Origin: Terriglobus roseus DSM 18391
GTDB lineage: Bacteria > Acidobacteriota > Terriglobia > Terriglobales > Acidobacteriaceae
DNA: 64,000 nucleotides
Direction of reading: 5' to 3'
Assembly (NCBI RefSeq): GCF_000265425.1
Contig: NC_018014.1
Location: forward strand, 4,588,001-4,652,000
Of this stretch, positions 41,818 to 50,515 are shown one piece after another; position 1 is the first letter of the stretch; every line of letters begins with the position of its first letter. Position numbers and translations under genes: made by a program. The notes under the pieces were generated by a model. That model saw nothing but the letters and a program-made list of their open reading frames with translations, made no database searches and was not told the origin of the DNA.

Positions 41818-44800
41818 TTAGTACAACAGGGCGATGTAGGGTGACGTACCCACTGCATCGGTCTGAAGAAGGACGAACCTGCCGGGGGCGATGGCGTAGA
41901 TGGTGCCGTAAGCTCCCAGCGTGTAGCGTCCTGCAATTGCGTCCCTCAGGGTGTAAGTCGTCGATCCGGTAACACCGAGCTGCAGGACGTTGAGGGTGCC
42001 AACGCCTATGTTCTCGTCCAGGGTCGACGTTGCGTTTCCTGCACCGTCGGCGGTGAAGTTACCGGAGCTGCGCAGGGTTGCGATGGTGCTGGCCGGGACC
42101 TGGTCATAGACGAAGACCCCGTTCAGCGTTGCCGTGGTGAAGGGAGAACCAACCTGCGGCTCGATGGTGCCGATGCCCGCATAGCTGCTCTCAAGGAAGT
42201 AGCCGTTGTTCGGTGAAACCAGGTAGAGGATGCGTGGTGCCGGTGTGACCGCCTGTACTCCCAGCAGGGCGAGGAGGTTCGTCAGGATCGAGCCCGGCGG
42301 CGGGTAGTTGAGTACCGTGCGGCCGTTGGCTGCGACAGCGCACGTGTTGCTGCCGGTCGTCTGGTAAGTGCCCAGCAGATCGCCGATCAGCGGTGCGCCG
42401 CCACCGACTGCGCCGGCGATGGCGTTGACCAGGCCGGTCGTTCCGCCTGTGTCAACGTTGGTGGTGGTGCAGATACCGGCACCGTTCCCGGATCCGCGGA
42501 AGATGGTGGCGGAGGACAGGCTGGCTACGCTCTGCAGCGTGCCGCCGACCAGACCAGGGTTGACAGGCGAGTTCTCATAGCCGACGTAGGGCGCGCCCAT
42601 CGACGTGGCGTCGAAGGTGGCCTGCGTCTGCAGCTGAGCCGTACCGGCCTGCAGGACGAAGGAGGAGTGCTTGTCCGTCGACAGAACGAACAGGTGGCTT
42701 GCATCGACTACATAGACCGCGTAGTCGGTTGGGAACGGCACGCCGTTCAACTTGGAGGTAGCCATGGAAAGCTGTACACGACCATTTGCGTCAGCCGAGC
42801 CGTAACTGCCAGTCAGTGTGGACTGTGCGAAGTTGGTTGCAGCCAGGTTGGCATCACCCGTTCCGGAGATGGTGCCACCCGTCGCGGTGAACTGGCCGAC
42901 CGAAGCAGCCGGTCCTGCAACCAGACCCACCGTGCAGGTTGGGAAGCAGGGCGCGTCACCCTGCAGACCGAAGACATAGCTGCCCGTCAGGCCCGCGGCA
43001 AACTTCGTCGTGTCCTGCAGCAGCATGGTTCCGGAGCCCTTGGTTCCGCCAAGCTGGTTGCTGTCGAACTGCACCATGCTTGCGACTGCGGATACCGTGA
43101 CCGGCGAGACCGGTGCGCGGAGTGCGATGGCGTACGTGTTGGTGGACTGCACGGTGCCATCTGCGGCAAGCGTGCTGAGTGTGAGCGATCCGCGAAGATC
43201 CGTACCGATGGTGTAGGTACCGAGGAATTCGCGAGTCGCAATGGTGTTACCCGGTGCGAGTGACGTCTGGTGATTGCTGTCCATCTCACCCGCACTCACC
43301 ACGCCCGTGCCGTCTGCCGTGAAGCTTGCAGCCGTAGCCGTGCGGTAGGCGAAGACACCCAGCAGGATGTCGTCATTGCCCTGGAAGAGATACGCGTACT
43401 GCCCCTTCAGCTTGGCGTCGTCCGGTGTGGTTGGGTAGACCACCAGCAACACCAGCGGCAGGCTTGCGGTCTTCGGCGTGCCCTCCGAGTCGGTTGCGGT
43501 GATGGTGAAGCTGCTGGCGCCCGGTGCCGTCGGCGTACCGCTGATGGTGCCGTTCGTTGCGAGCGACAGACCGTTGGGCAGCGCACCGGCAGTGACCGTG
43601 TAGGTGTAAGGACCAACGCCACCCGCTGCCTGCAGCGTCTGCGTGTAAGCCACTCCCACGATGGCGTTGGGCAACGACCCTGTCAGCGTCAGCGCAGGGA
43701 TCGCCTGCACGGTGATGGTGACGGGAGCCGTCGTAACGTTCGCAGGATTTGCCGAGTCGGTTGCAGTTACGTTGACGTTCGTGACGGCTACCGTTGTCGG
43801 CGTTCCGGTGACGGAGCAGTTCGCGTTCAGGGTCAGTCCAGCCGGCATCGTTCCCGCAGGAACCGTGCAGGTGTAGGGTCCGGTACCGCCCGTGACACCG
43901 ATGGTGCCCGTGTACGGAACAGTGACCGTGGCCGTGGCAGGAGACGTAAGCGTGAGCGTCGTCGTTGCCGCGTTCACCGTGATGGTGGCGGTGCCGGTCT
44001 TCGTCGCAGCCGGTTGGCTCGAGTCCGTTACCGTCACCGTGATAGGCGTTGCCCCGGGCGTGGTGGGCGTTCCGGTAATGGAGCAGTTACCGTTCACCGT
44101 CAGGCCGGGTACCGTGCCGCTGACTACCTGGCAGGTATACGGGCCCGTTCCACCCGTGACCGGGATAGTACCGGTGTAGGGCACGTTCACGGTTGCGGGA
44201 GTTGGGGAGCTGATCACGAGTGTGGATGGAGCAGCAGCGATGGTGATGCTGACCGGTCCAGCCGTTGTCAGTGCAGGATTGCCGCTGTCAGAGACGTTGA
44301 TAGTCGGCGTGCTGGTGCCGGCCGTCGTCGGTGTGCCGGTGACCGTGCAACCAGCGCCCAGTGTCAGGCCCGCAGGCAGCGTGCCCGCACCCAGCGTGCA
44401 GGTGTAGGGTGCTGTGCCACCGCTGACCGGCAGCGTTGCCGTGTACGTCGTGCCGACAGTTCCGTTCGGCAGTGCGCCCGTACCAAGCACCAGCGCAGCA
44501 GGGCTGATCGCAATGCCGATGGTCGGTGTGATGGTCTGCGGCGGATTCGCCGAGTCGTGGATGGTAATGGTCGGTGTGCTGGTACCGGCCGTCGTCGGGG
44601 TGCCTGTGACCGTGCAGCCTGCACCGAGTGTCAGACCGGCGGGCAGTGTGCCCGAGGTCACGGTGCAGGTGTAAGGACCAGTGCCGCCAGAGACGGGGAT
44701 CGTCTGCGTGTAAGGGACACCAACCGTGCCACCAGGCAACGAGCCCGTGCCAACCGTGAGCGGTGCCGGATTGACGGTGATGCTGACGACCGGCGTGATG

Positions 44801-47800
44801 GTCTGCTGTGGGTTCGATGAATCGTGAATGGTAATGGTCGGCGTGCTCGTGCCGGCTGTCGTCGGCGTTCCGCTTACGGCGCAGTTCGCGCCGAGCGTAA
44901 GGCCTGCAGGCAGCGTGCCCGAGGTGAGTGTGCAGGTGTAAGGTGCCGTTCCACCCGTGACCGGGATCGTCGCCGTGTAGACCGTGCCAACCGTGCCGGC
45001 AGGCAGCGTTCCGTTACTGACAGCAAGAGCGCTCGGGTTAACGGTGATGCTGACGACCGGCGTGATGGTCTGCTGTGGGTTCGATGAATCGTGAATGGTA
45101 ATGGTCGGCGTGCTCGTGCCGGCTGTCGTCGGCGTTCCGCTTACGGCGCAGTTCGCGCCCAGCGTAAGGCCTGCAGGCAGCGTGCCCGAGGTGAGTGTGC
45201 AGGTGTAAGGTGCCGTTCCACCCGTGACCGGGATCGTCGCCGTGTAGACCGTGCCAACCGTGCCGGCAGGCAGCGTTCCGTTACTGACAGCAAGAGCACT
45301 GGGGTCGATCGTGATGCTGATCGCTGACGTAATGGTCTGCTGTGGATTCGACGTGTCCTTGATGGTGAGCGTCGGCGAGTAGGTTCCCGTCGCACTCGGT
45401 GTTCCCGTGACCGTGCAGTTTGCATTGACCGTCAAGCCCGGGGGCATGGCGCCCGATGCCAGGACACAGGTGTAAGGAGCAGTGCCGCCGACGATCGGAA
45501 TCGTCTGGCTATAGAGCGTGCCAACCGTACCGTTCGGCAGCGTTCCATTTGTCACCATGAACCCGCTGGGATTAATGGTGATGCCGATGGCCGGCGTGAT
45601 GGTCTGCTGTGGGTTCGAGGAGTCGTGGATGCTGATGACCGGCGTGCTGGTACCGGCCGTCGTGGGAGTTCCGCTAACCGTGCAATTTGCACCCAGCGTC
45701 AGGCCCGCAGGCAGCGTGCCTGAAGACAACGTGCAGGTGTAAGGACCGGTGCCGCCGGTGACCGCGATCGGCTGCGTGTAGACTACGCCCACCGTGCCCG
45801 GAGGCAAGGTGCCGCTGCTGACGGTCAACGCCGCAGGAGCGATCGTGATGCTGACCGTCGGTGTAATCGTCTGCTGCGGGTTCGACGAGTCGTGGATGCT
45901 GATGACCGGCGTGCTGGTACCGGCTGTCGTGGGAGTTCCGCTAACCGTGCAATTTGCACCAAGCGTCAGTCCCGCAGGCAGCGTTCCCGAAGACACCGTG
46001 CAGGTGTAAGGTCCGGTGCCGCCGGTGACTGGAATTGGCTGCGTGTAGACCACGCCAACCGTGCCCGAAGGCAAAGTGCTGTTGCCAACGCCAAGTGCAG
46101 AAGGTGCGATCGTGACGCTGACCGTCGGTGTGATCGTCTGCTGCGGGTTCGACGAGTCGTGGATGCTGATGACGGGCGTGCTGGTGCCGGCTGTCGTCGG
46201 CGTGCCGCTGACGCTGCAGTTTGCGCCGAGTGTCAAGCCCGCAGGCAGCGTTCCTGAAGCCACCGTACAGGTGTAAGGACCGGTGCCACCGGTGACAGGA
46301 ATCGGCTGCGTGTAAACGGTGCCAACCGTGCCGCCAGGCAGCGGACCGGCTGTGACCGTTAGCGTCGCAGGAGCGATCGTAATGCTGACCGTCGGCGTGA
46401 TCGTCTGCTGTGGGTTCGACGCGTCGTGGATGCTGATCACCGGCGTGCTGGTGCCGGCGGTTGTCGGCGTGCCGCTGACGCTGCAGTTCGCGCCAAGTGT
46501 CAGGCCTGCGGGTAGGGTGCCCGATGCCAGCGTGCAGGTGTAAGGCCCTGTGCCTCCAGTGACCGGGATCGTCTGCGTATAGGTGATGCCAACCGTACCC
46601 GATGGCAAGGTGCTGCTACTGACGCCCAATGCAGGGGGTGCGATGGTGATGCTGACCGTCGGAGTGATCGTCTGCTGTGGGCTTGACGAGTCATGGACGG
46701 TGATGGTGGGCGTGCTGGTGCCTGCCGTCGTCGGCGTACCGCTGACCGTGCAGTTGGTGCCGAGTGTCAAGCCTGCGGGCAGCGTGCCGCTGGCCAGCGT
46801 GCAGGTGTAGGGCGACGTTCCACCCGTTACCGGCAGGATTGCGCTGTAGACCGTGCCAACCGTGCCGTTTGGTAGTGTGCCACTGCTGAGCGCCAGGCCT
46901 ACGGGGTTGATCGTGATGCTGATAACCGGCGTGATGGTCTGCTGCGGGTTGGACGCGTCCTTGATGGTGATGGTCGGCGTGCTGGTGCCTGCCGTCGTTG
47001 GCGTGCCCGTAACTGTGCAGTTCGCACCCAGCGTCAGGCCTGCAGGGAGTGTGCCACCCGTCACCGTGCAGGTATACGGCATCGTTCCACCCGTGATTGG
47101 GAGTGGAGCGCTGTAGACCGTGCCAACCGTGCCGCTCGGCAGGTTCACGCTGGTGATACCCAGGCCGCTGGCAGCAATGGTGATGCTGACATTGCCCGTG
47201 GTACTCAAAGCCGGGTTTGAGGAATCGGTCGCACGAACGGTGAGCGGGCTTGTGCCCGTAGCCGTTGGCGTACCACTGACGGCGCAGCCTGCACCGAGCG
47301 AAAGCCCCGCTGGCAGTGTCCCGGTAACGATGGAGCAGGTGTAAGGTCCAGTACCGCCACTGACGCCGATCGTTGCGTTGTACGGCAGGCTCACCGTGCC
47401 GTTGGGCAGTGTTCCCGTGGTGATGGCGAGCGTGCCGTTGGAGGCGCCCGCAGTGACCGCGATCGTGAACGAAGCACTCGCGCGGGTGCCGGTTGCATCG
47501 GTTGCGGACGCTACAAACGTCGAGCTGCCAACCGTGGTCGGATTACCCGAGATCACGCCAGACGTCGAGAGCGTAAGACCAGCCGGGAGTGCGCCCGACG
47601 AAACCGCCCAGCTATATGGCTGGGTTCCACCCGCTGCCTGCAGTGTGCTGCTGTAGGCGGTGCCCACAACGCCCGCAGGGGGATTGCCGCTGACCGTCAA
47701 GGCTGCGCCCGCTGCAGTGATGGTGATCTGTCGCAGGGACGTGACGGTGGCAACGACATCGCTGCGGTCGACCGCCTGGATCGTAAAGTTTGACGTGCCC

Positions 47801-48462
47801 GCAACAGTCGGCGTGCCGCTGATTCTGCCAGTCGACGGATCAAACGTCAGGCCGGGAGGCAGCGTGCCAGCGACCAGGCTCAGCGTGACGGGGGTTGTGC
47901 CACCCGTGCTGCTGACGGTCGCGCTATAGCTTGTACCCACAACACCAGACGGCGTATTGCCCGTGATCGCCAGTGCCGGATTCACCGTAATGGTGACGAC
48001 CTTTGTGCTCTGCGTTCCGGAGACCATAGCCGTCAACGTAACCGTAATCGGCGTGGAAACATTGGTTGGTGCGGTGTAGATGACGCTGGACGAGCTATCG
48101 CCCGCAGCCACCGTTCCACATCCAGCGCCGGAACAATTCGCACCGCTCGCTGTCCATGTAAGTGGCAGATTCGTTGGGTTTGTTGCGGCAACGCTGAACG
48201 ACTGCCCAGCGTCGATCGTTGCCGTGCTCTTCGAAAGACTGGTGATGCCTATGCCTGCGTAACCACCGCCACCGCAACCGGATAACATCCCCGCAAAGCC
48301 GGCAATCACGACCATCAACAACACGGGCAGGGATTGTTTCTTGCTCTTGTGGGATCTCGGTGTTCCACCCCTCCTGGAAGAAGGGACTTCGATCACCGGT
48401 TGGTGGTCCGTATGTGTGTCCAATACGGGGAAAGCGTAAGGAACAAAACGGGGGATTTCCAT
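41818..48462 (-). CDS. Giant surface lipoprotein of putative Ig (He_PIG) repeats
   Basis: This 2214-residue protein has a long polar N-tail (about 45 residues), a hydrophobic stretch and a lipobox MLSGC (Cys about 63). One Ig-like domain follows, then about 17 He_PIG-type repeats of 85-90 residues (GTVGTVYTATIPVTGGTAPYTC ... LPAGLTLGANC ... GTPTTAGTSTP). The C-terminal region of about 540 residues (LKGQYAYLFQGNDD ...) is of a type I associate with Acidobacteriota but cannot name. Most middle repeats hold a Cys pair, likely one disulfide per domain. The ATG at 48462 has AGGAG 5 nt upstream. It is probably an adhesin or stalk protein on the outer surface, in one unit with the OmpA-like gene and with operator-like site C upstream. 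Confidence 0.85.
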   Translation of the reverse strand: MEIPRFVPYAFPVLDTHTDHQPVIEVPSSRRGGTPRSHKSKKQSLPVLLMVVIAGFAGMLSGCGGGGYAGIGITSLSKSTATIDAGQSFSVAATNPTNLPLTWTASGANCSGAGCGTVAAGDSSSSVIYTAPTNVSTPITVTLTAMVSGTQSTKVVTITVNPALAITGNTPSGVVGTSYSATVSSTGGTTPVTLSLVAGTLPPGLTFDPSTGRISGTPTVAGTSNFTIQAVDRSDVVATVTSLRQITITAAGAALTVSGNPPAGVVGTAYSSTLQAAGGTQPYSWAVSSGALPAGLTLSTSGVISGNPTTVGSSTFVASATDATGTRASASFTIAVTAGASNGTLAITTGTLPNGTVSLPYNATIGVSGGTGPYTCSIVTGTLPAGLSLGAGCAVSGTPTATGTSPLTVRATDSSNPALSTTGNVSITIAASGLGITSVNLPSGTVGTVYSAPLPITGGTMPYTCTVTGGTLPAGLTLGANCTVTGTPTTAGTSTPTITIKDASNPQQTITPVISITINPVGLALSSGTLPNGTVGTVYSAILPVTGGTSPYTCTLASGTLPAGLTLGTNCTVSGTPTTAGTSTPTITVHDSSSPQQTITPTVSITIAPPALGVSSSTLPSGTVGITYTQTIPVTGGTGPYTCTLASGTLPAGLTLGANCSVSGTPTTAGTSTPVISIHDASNPQQTITPTVSITIAPATLTVTAGPLPGGTVGTVYTQPIPVTGGTGPYTCTVASGTLPAGLTLGANCSVSGTPTTAGTSTPVISIHDSSNPQQTITPTVSVTIAPSALGVGNSTLPSGTVGVVYTQPIPVTGGTGPYTCTVSSGTLPAGLTLGANCTVSGTPTTAGTSTPVISIHDSSNPQQTITPTVSITIAPAALTVSSGTLPPGTVGVVYTQPIAVTGGTGPYTCTLSSGTLPAGLTLGANCTVSGTPTTAGTSTPVISIHDSSNPQQTITPAIGITINPSGFMVTNGTLPNGTVGTLYSQTIPIVGGTAPYTCVLASGAMPPGLTVNANCTVTGTPSATGTYSPTLTIKDTSNPQQTITSAISITIDPSALAVSNGTLPAGTVGTVYTATIPVTGGTAPYTCTLTSGTLPAGLTLGANCAVSGTPTTAGTSTPTITIHDSSNPQQTITPVVSITVNPSALAVSNGTLPAGTVGTVYTATIPVTGGTAPYTCTLTSGTLPAGLTLGANCAVSGTPTTAGTSTPTITIHDSSNPQQTITPVVSITVNPAPLTVGTGSLPGGTVGVPYTQTIPVSGGTGPYTCTVTSGTLPAGLTLGAGCTVTGTPTTAGTSTPTITIHDSANPPQTITPTIGIAISPAALVLGTGALPNGTVGTTYTATLPVSGGTAPYTCTLGAGTLPAGLTLGAGCTVTGTPTTAGTSTPTINVSDSGNPALTTAGPVSITIAAAPSTLVISSPTPATVNVPYTGTIPVTGGTGPYTCQVVSGTVPGLTVNGNCSITGTPTTPGATPITVTVTDSSQPAATKTGTATITVNAATTTLTLTSPATATVTVPYTGTIGVTGGTGPYTCTVPAGTMPAGLTLNANCSVTGTPTTVAVTNVNVTATDSANPANVTTAPVTITVQAIPALTLTGSLPNAIVGVAYTQTLQAAGGVGPYTYTVTAGALPNGLSLATNGTISGTPTAPGASSFTITATDSEGTPKTASLPLVLLVVYPTTPDDAKLKGQYAYLFQGNDDILLGVFAYRTATAASFTADGTGVVSAGEMDSNHQTSLAPGNTIATREFLGTYTIGTDLRGSLTLSTLAADGTVQSTNTYAIALRAPVSPVTVSAVASMVQFDSNQLGGTKGSGTMLLQDTTKFAAGLTGSYVFGLQGDAPCFPTCTVGLVAGPAASVGQFTATGGTISGTGDANLAATNFAQSTLTGSYGSADANGRVQLSMATSKLNGVPFPTDYAVYVVDASHLFVLSTDKHSSFVLQAGTAQLQTQATFDATSMGAPYVGYENSPVNPGLVGGTLQSVASLSSATIFRGSGNGAGICTTTNVDTGGTTGLVNAIAGAVGGGAPLIGDLLGTYQTTGSNTCAVAANGRTVLNYPPPGSILTNLLALLGVQAVTPAPRILYLVSPNNGYFLESSYAGIGTIEPQVGSPFTTATLNGVFVYDQVPASTIATLRSSGNFTADGAGNATSTLDENIGVGTLNVLQLGVTGSTTYTLRDAIAGRYTLGAYGTIYAIAPGRFVLLQTDAVGTSPYIALLY
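43435..47976 (-). repeat. Coding tandem array of about 17 units near 267 bp
   Basis: This stretch of the giant gene encodes the He_PIG repeats. Two neighbouring units are almost identical over 257 bp (44774-45030 and 45041-45297, offset 267 bp, one difference seen: CGCCGAGCG versus CGCCCAGCG). Other units differ more. The pattern points to recent in-frame duplication. Confidence 0.9.
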
Positions 48463-48584
48463 GGCAGCTCCTAGCAAAAAGGCAAGTCAAACAGTTGGCA
48501 CACGATATGAGTGCGGACGTGTCTCTCTTTGCTTGTAAGCCCCATAAGGGGTGCTTGACTGCGGAGCGGAACATAAACATCAGT

Positions 48585-48606
48585 TTGGATATCACGCTTG
48601 ATATCA
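48585..48606 (-). promoter_or_regulatory. Tandem GATATC operator-like element, site C
   Basis: Read on the minus strand: TGATATCA, AGCG, TGATATCC, AA. It matches sites A and B in spacing and outer bases, points at the giant lipoprotein gene and lies 123 bp upstream of its ATG. Confidence 0.65.
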
Positions 48607-49122
48607 ACGTCTTCTAAGAAGCAAACGTCAGGCGGCAAAGCTCGTCGCATAGGCTGCGCGACCGCAAAAGATCACAGACGTGCGCCCCGTCAATAACAGT
48701 GAGTTCAACGCACCCTCCGTCCGACTAAATTGCAACGGCTACTTGAAAGTTCTGCGACTGCGCACTTCTTTATTCCCAATTTGGGAACAGGAGGACTGGC
48801 CAAAACTGTTTGCATTGCGATATCTTCACGAAATAAATACGGATGTTTGGCGCGTCAATCTAACACTTTAGCGGTGTTGCTCCTTCAATTCGCAGCATGG
48901 GAAGCTCGGTTTGTTGCCTGGCGAACTCTGTACGGTAGGCAACATAACGCGGACGGTCCGGAGCCCTCTGCACACAACTTTCACGGCACCGTTTCAGCAA
49001 GAGAGATGCAAATCCCCCAGTCGAATGATCGAAACGCGGATCATCGATTAAATGCAGTTCCACTTGTCATTGGCAAGTCACCTTTGTAGAGCGCTCGCAT
49101 CCCATGGGGCAGCCGAGGAAAC
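48607..49122. other. Gene-free 516-bp region with one palindrome
   Basis: No convincing gene is visible; frames of about 60-120 codons here lack ribosome sites and protein-like composition. A perfect 7-bp-arm palindrome TTCCCAA-T-TTGGGAA (48773-48787) and a lone GATATC (48819-48824) are the only structured features I see. The stretch is more AT-rich than its neighbours. Confidence 0.4.
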
Positions 49123-49359
49123 ATGGATCAGAAACGCGCTTTATCTTTTCCGCTACGTCTTTGCCCCTCCATCCGGCAGCAGGCGACTGAGATTGCAAAT
49201 CAAGAAGGCATCTCACTCAATCACTTCATCAGTCTCGCTGTGGCCGAAAAACTCAGCCGGCTGGAACATGACAGCTGGATCCGGCAGAACGACGCCAAAG
49301 CCCCTTCGCCGACCGCGATCCGCGCCAACGCCCCCACGGCACAGATCCGAAGGCGCTAG
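49123..49359 (+). CDS. Small ribbon-helix-helix (HicB-like) protein
   Basis: This 78-residue protein starts with ALSFPLRLCPSIRQQATEIANQEG, then ISLNHFISLAVAEKLSRLEHDSW, the RHH pattern of HicB-type antitoxin-like proteins. The tail is polar. GAGGA lies a few nt upstream of the ATG. No HicA-like toxin is adjacent. It resembles the RHH genes at 25504 and 49862 in pattern, particularly in xSLNxxxxxAxxEK(L/I). Confidence 0.7.
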   Translation: MDQKRALSFPLRLCPSIRQQATEIANQEGISLNHFISLAVAEKLSRLEHDSWIRQNDAKAPSPTAIRANAPTAQIRRR

Positions 49360-49405
49360 GCCTGACGTGTAAACGTACAACCTCAACAGCCTGAGGGGTA
49401 TAGCC

Positions 49406-49813
49406 GTGCACGACGCAAAGTCCGAAAGCAGACACAAAAACAGCTTCGATGGAAAACCAATTTGGGGTAATTTGCCTCGTATTAGTGGTAGGCGTGTGGC
49501 GACAACGTTTCCCCCTGCACACGCCCAGAGGCAGATCACACTTTTGAAAAATCATTTGTTAAGCATCTTTCCCGTCAACGGGCAAGAAACATATGTGCGT
49601 GTCAGTTGCATAGCGTTGACCGAGGTGACTTTCAGTTGCGCAGACCCTTTCACTTGTAATTCACAGGACGCACTCCGAACCTGCCTTTTGGCTTGTTTCA
49701 CCGAAGCAGAAGTTGACGATGTAATAAAATTAATCGATGGTGGAGAGACAGTTCACCGGCAACTGACCGACGCGGACGCCCGCGCGCTCGGATTTCAACC
49801 TAACATCCATTAA
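49406..49813 (+). CDS. Hypothetical protein between two RHH genes
   Basis: This 135-residue frame starts at a GTG with GAGGGG 7 nt upstream. The C-terminal half is acidic and helical (FTEAEVDDVIKLIDGGETVHRQLTDADARALGF); the N-terminal half is basic and of low confidence. I do not recognise a family. Base composition is more AT-rich than in the flanking large genes, which may indicate an acquired segment. It could also be a chance frame. Confidence 0.4.
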   Translation: MHDAKSESRHKNSFDGKPIWGNLPRISGRRVATTFPPAHAQRQITLLKNHLLSIFPVNGQETYVRVSCIALTEVTFSCADPFTCNSQDALRTCLLACFTEAEVDDVIKLIDGGETVHRQLTDADARALGFQPNIH

Positions 49814-49861
49814 TGCATTACCGCTCTCGCATTACGCATTGCGGTCTCCACAGGAAATGAT

Positions 49862-50050
49862 TTGACCGCTTCGCTGCAAATACCAGAAATTCTGTACTCC
49901 AAGATCGTGGCTGTTGCTGGAGCGCAAAGCTTATCCGTTGAAGAATTCATGATTCTTGCAGCCGCCGAAAAACTGGCAGCCCTGCAGCACCATGATTGGC
50001 TCAACGGTAAGTCACAGCCAGCCCAGGAAAACCCCTGCGGCGATTCCTGA
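49862..50050 (+). CDS. Short RHH-like protein (TTG start)
   Basis: This 62-residue frame has LQIPEILYSKIVAVAGAQ, then SLSVEEFMILAAAEKLAAL and HHDWL, parallel to the RHH gene at 49123 (same AAEKL and DW spacing). AGGAA lies 5 nt before the TTG. It is probably a paralogue that has lost the basic N-terminal strand. Confidence 0.5.
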   Translation: MTASLQIPEILYSKIVAVAGAQSLSVEEFMILAAAEKLAALQHHDWLNGKSQPAQENPCGDS

Positions 50051-50309
50051 CGTTGAGGCTTCCAAAACGTCGGGACCTCTCATCGTGCTCGCGTAACAGC
50101 TTTGAATCCCACATCCCCACGAGATAGCCGCGCGCCCGCATGGCTTACAAAAACTCTCAGGATCCGCTAGCACTTCCTGTTCATTGCGCCGGCGGAACGA
50201 GCGGCAAACGCCCGCGCTGCAATTAGCGTGTTTTGGTCAGTGAAAGGCCGTCTCTACGGCGAGTCCCAGCCTGCCCGCAGCCCGCCCGTTTGGCTTCTGA
50301 AGAACTGTG
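50051..50309. other. Intergenic region before the Cys-rich leader, nothing recognised
   Basis: There is no frame with a ribosome site and no clear repeat. It must contain the promoter of the receptor-sulfatase unit, but no -35/-10 pair stands out. Confidence 0.3.
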
Positions 50310-50393
50310 ATGTACCATTCGGCCATGCAATCCTCCTGGATTTCCGACCGTGCGTTCAGTGAAGATTGTCAGCTTTGTTGTTGTTGTCGATGA
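50310..50393 (+). CDS. Short Cys-rich leader peptide upstream of the TonB-sulfatase genes
   Basis: This frame of 27 codons (or 22 from the ATG at 50325) ends with the residues CQLCCCCR and a TGA stop. It lies 122 nt upstream of the TonB receptor start. Four consecutive TGT codons plus one more nearby are very rare by chance in this genome. Polycysteine leader peptides upstream of sulfur genes are known to sense cysteine supply through ribosome pausing, for example in mycobacteria. The downstream genes include a sulfatase, which fits. The ribosome site is weak (GAAGAA), so translation is inferred. Confidence 0.5.
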   Translation: MYHSAMQSSWISDRAFSEDCQLCCCCR

Positions 50394-50515
50394 GACCGTT
50401 GCTCGTCCAATAACAGCATGTGCTCCGGCACGTTCTGCCCCCTAGACTCCCCATATCAGCAGCGAACGCGATCGTGCTCCTGCGCGATGTTGCGCGTTTC
50501 CTGCAGAGGATTCCG

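Noticed and set aside
43270..44820. 516-codon open frame on the plus strand
   Set aside because: It is the complement of the Ig-repeat array; its Arg/Gly-rich periodic sequence follows from the repeats.
43435..47976. Regular repeats resembling a CRISPR or satellite array
   Set aside because: The period is 267 bp, in frame and translated as He_PIG repeats; there are no short identical repeats with unique spacers.
48680..49089. Frames of 63 and 119 codons after site C
   Set aside because: No ribosome site, poor protein composition and mutual overlap; I treat the region as non-coding.
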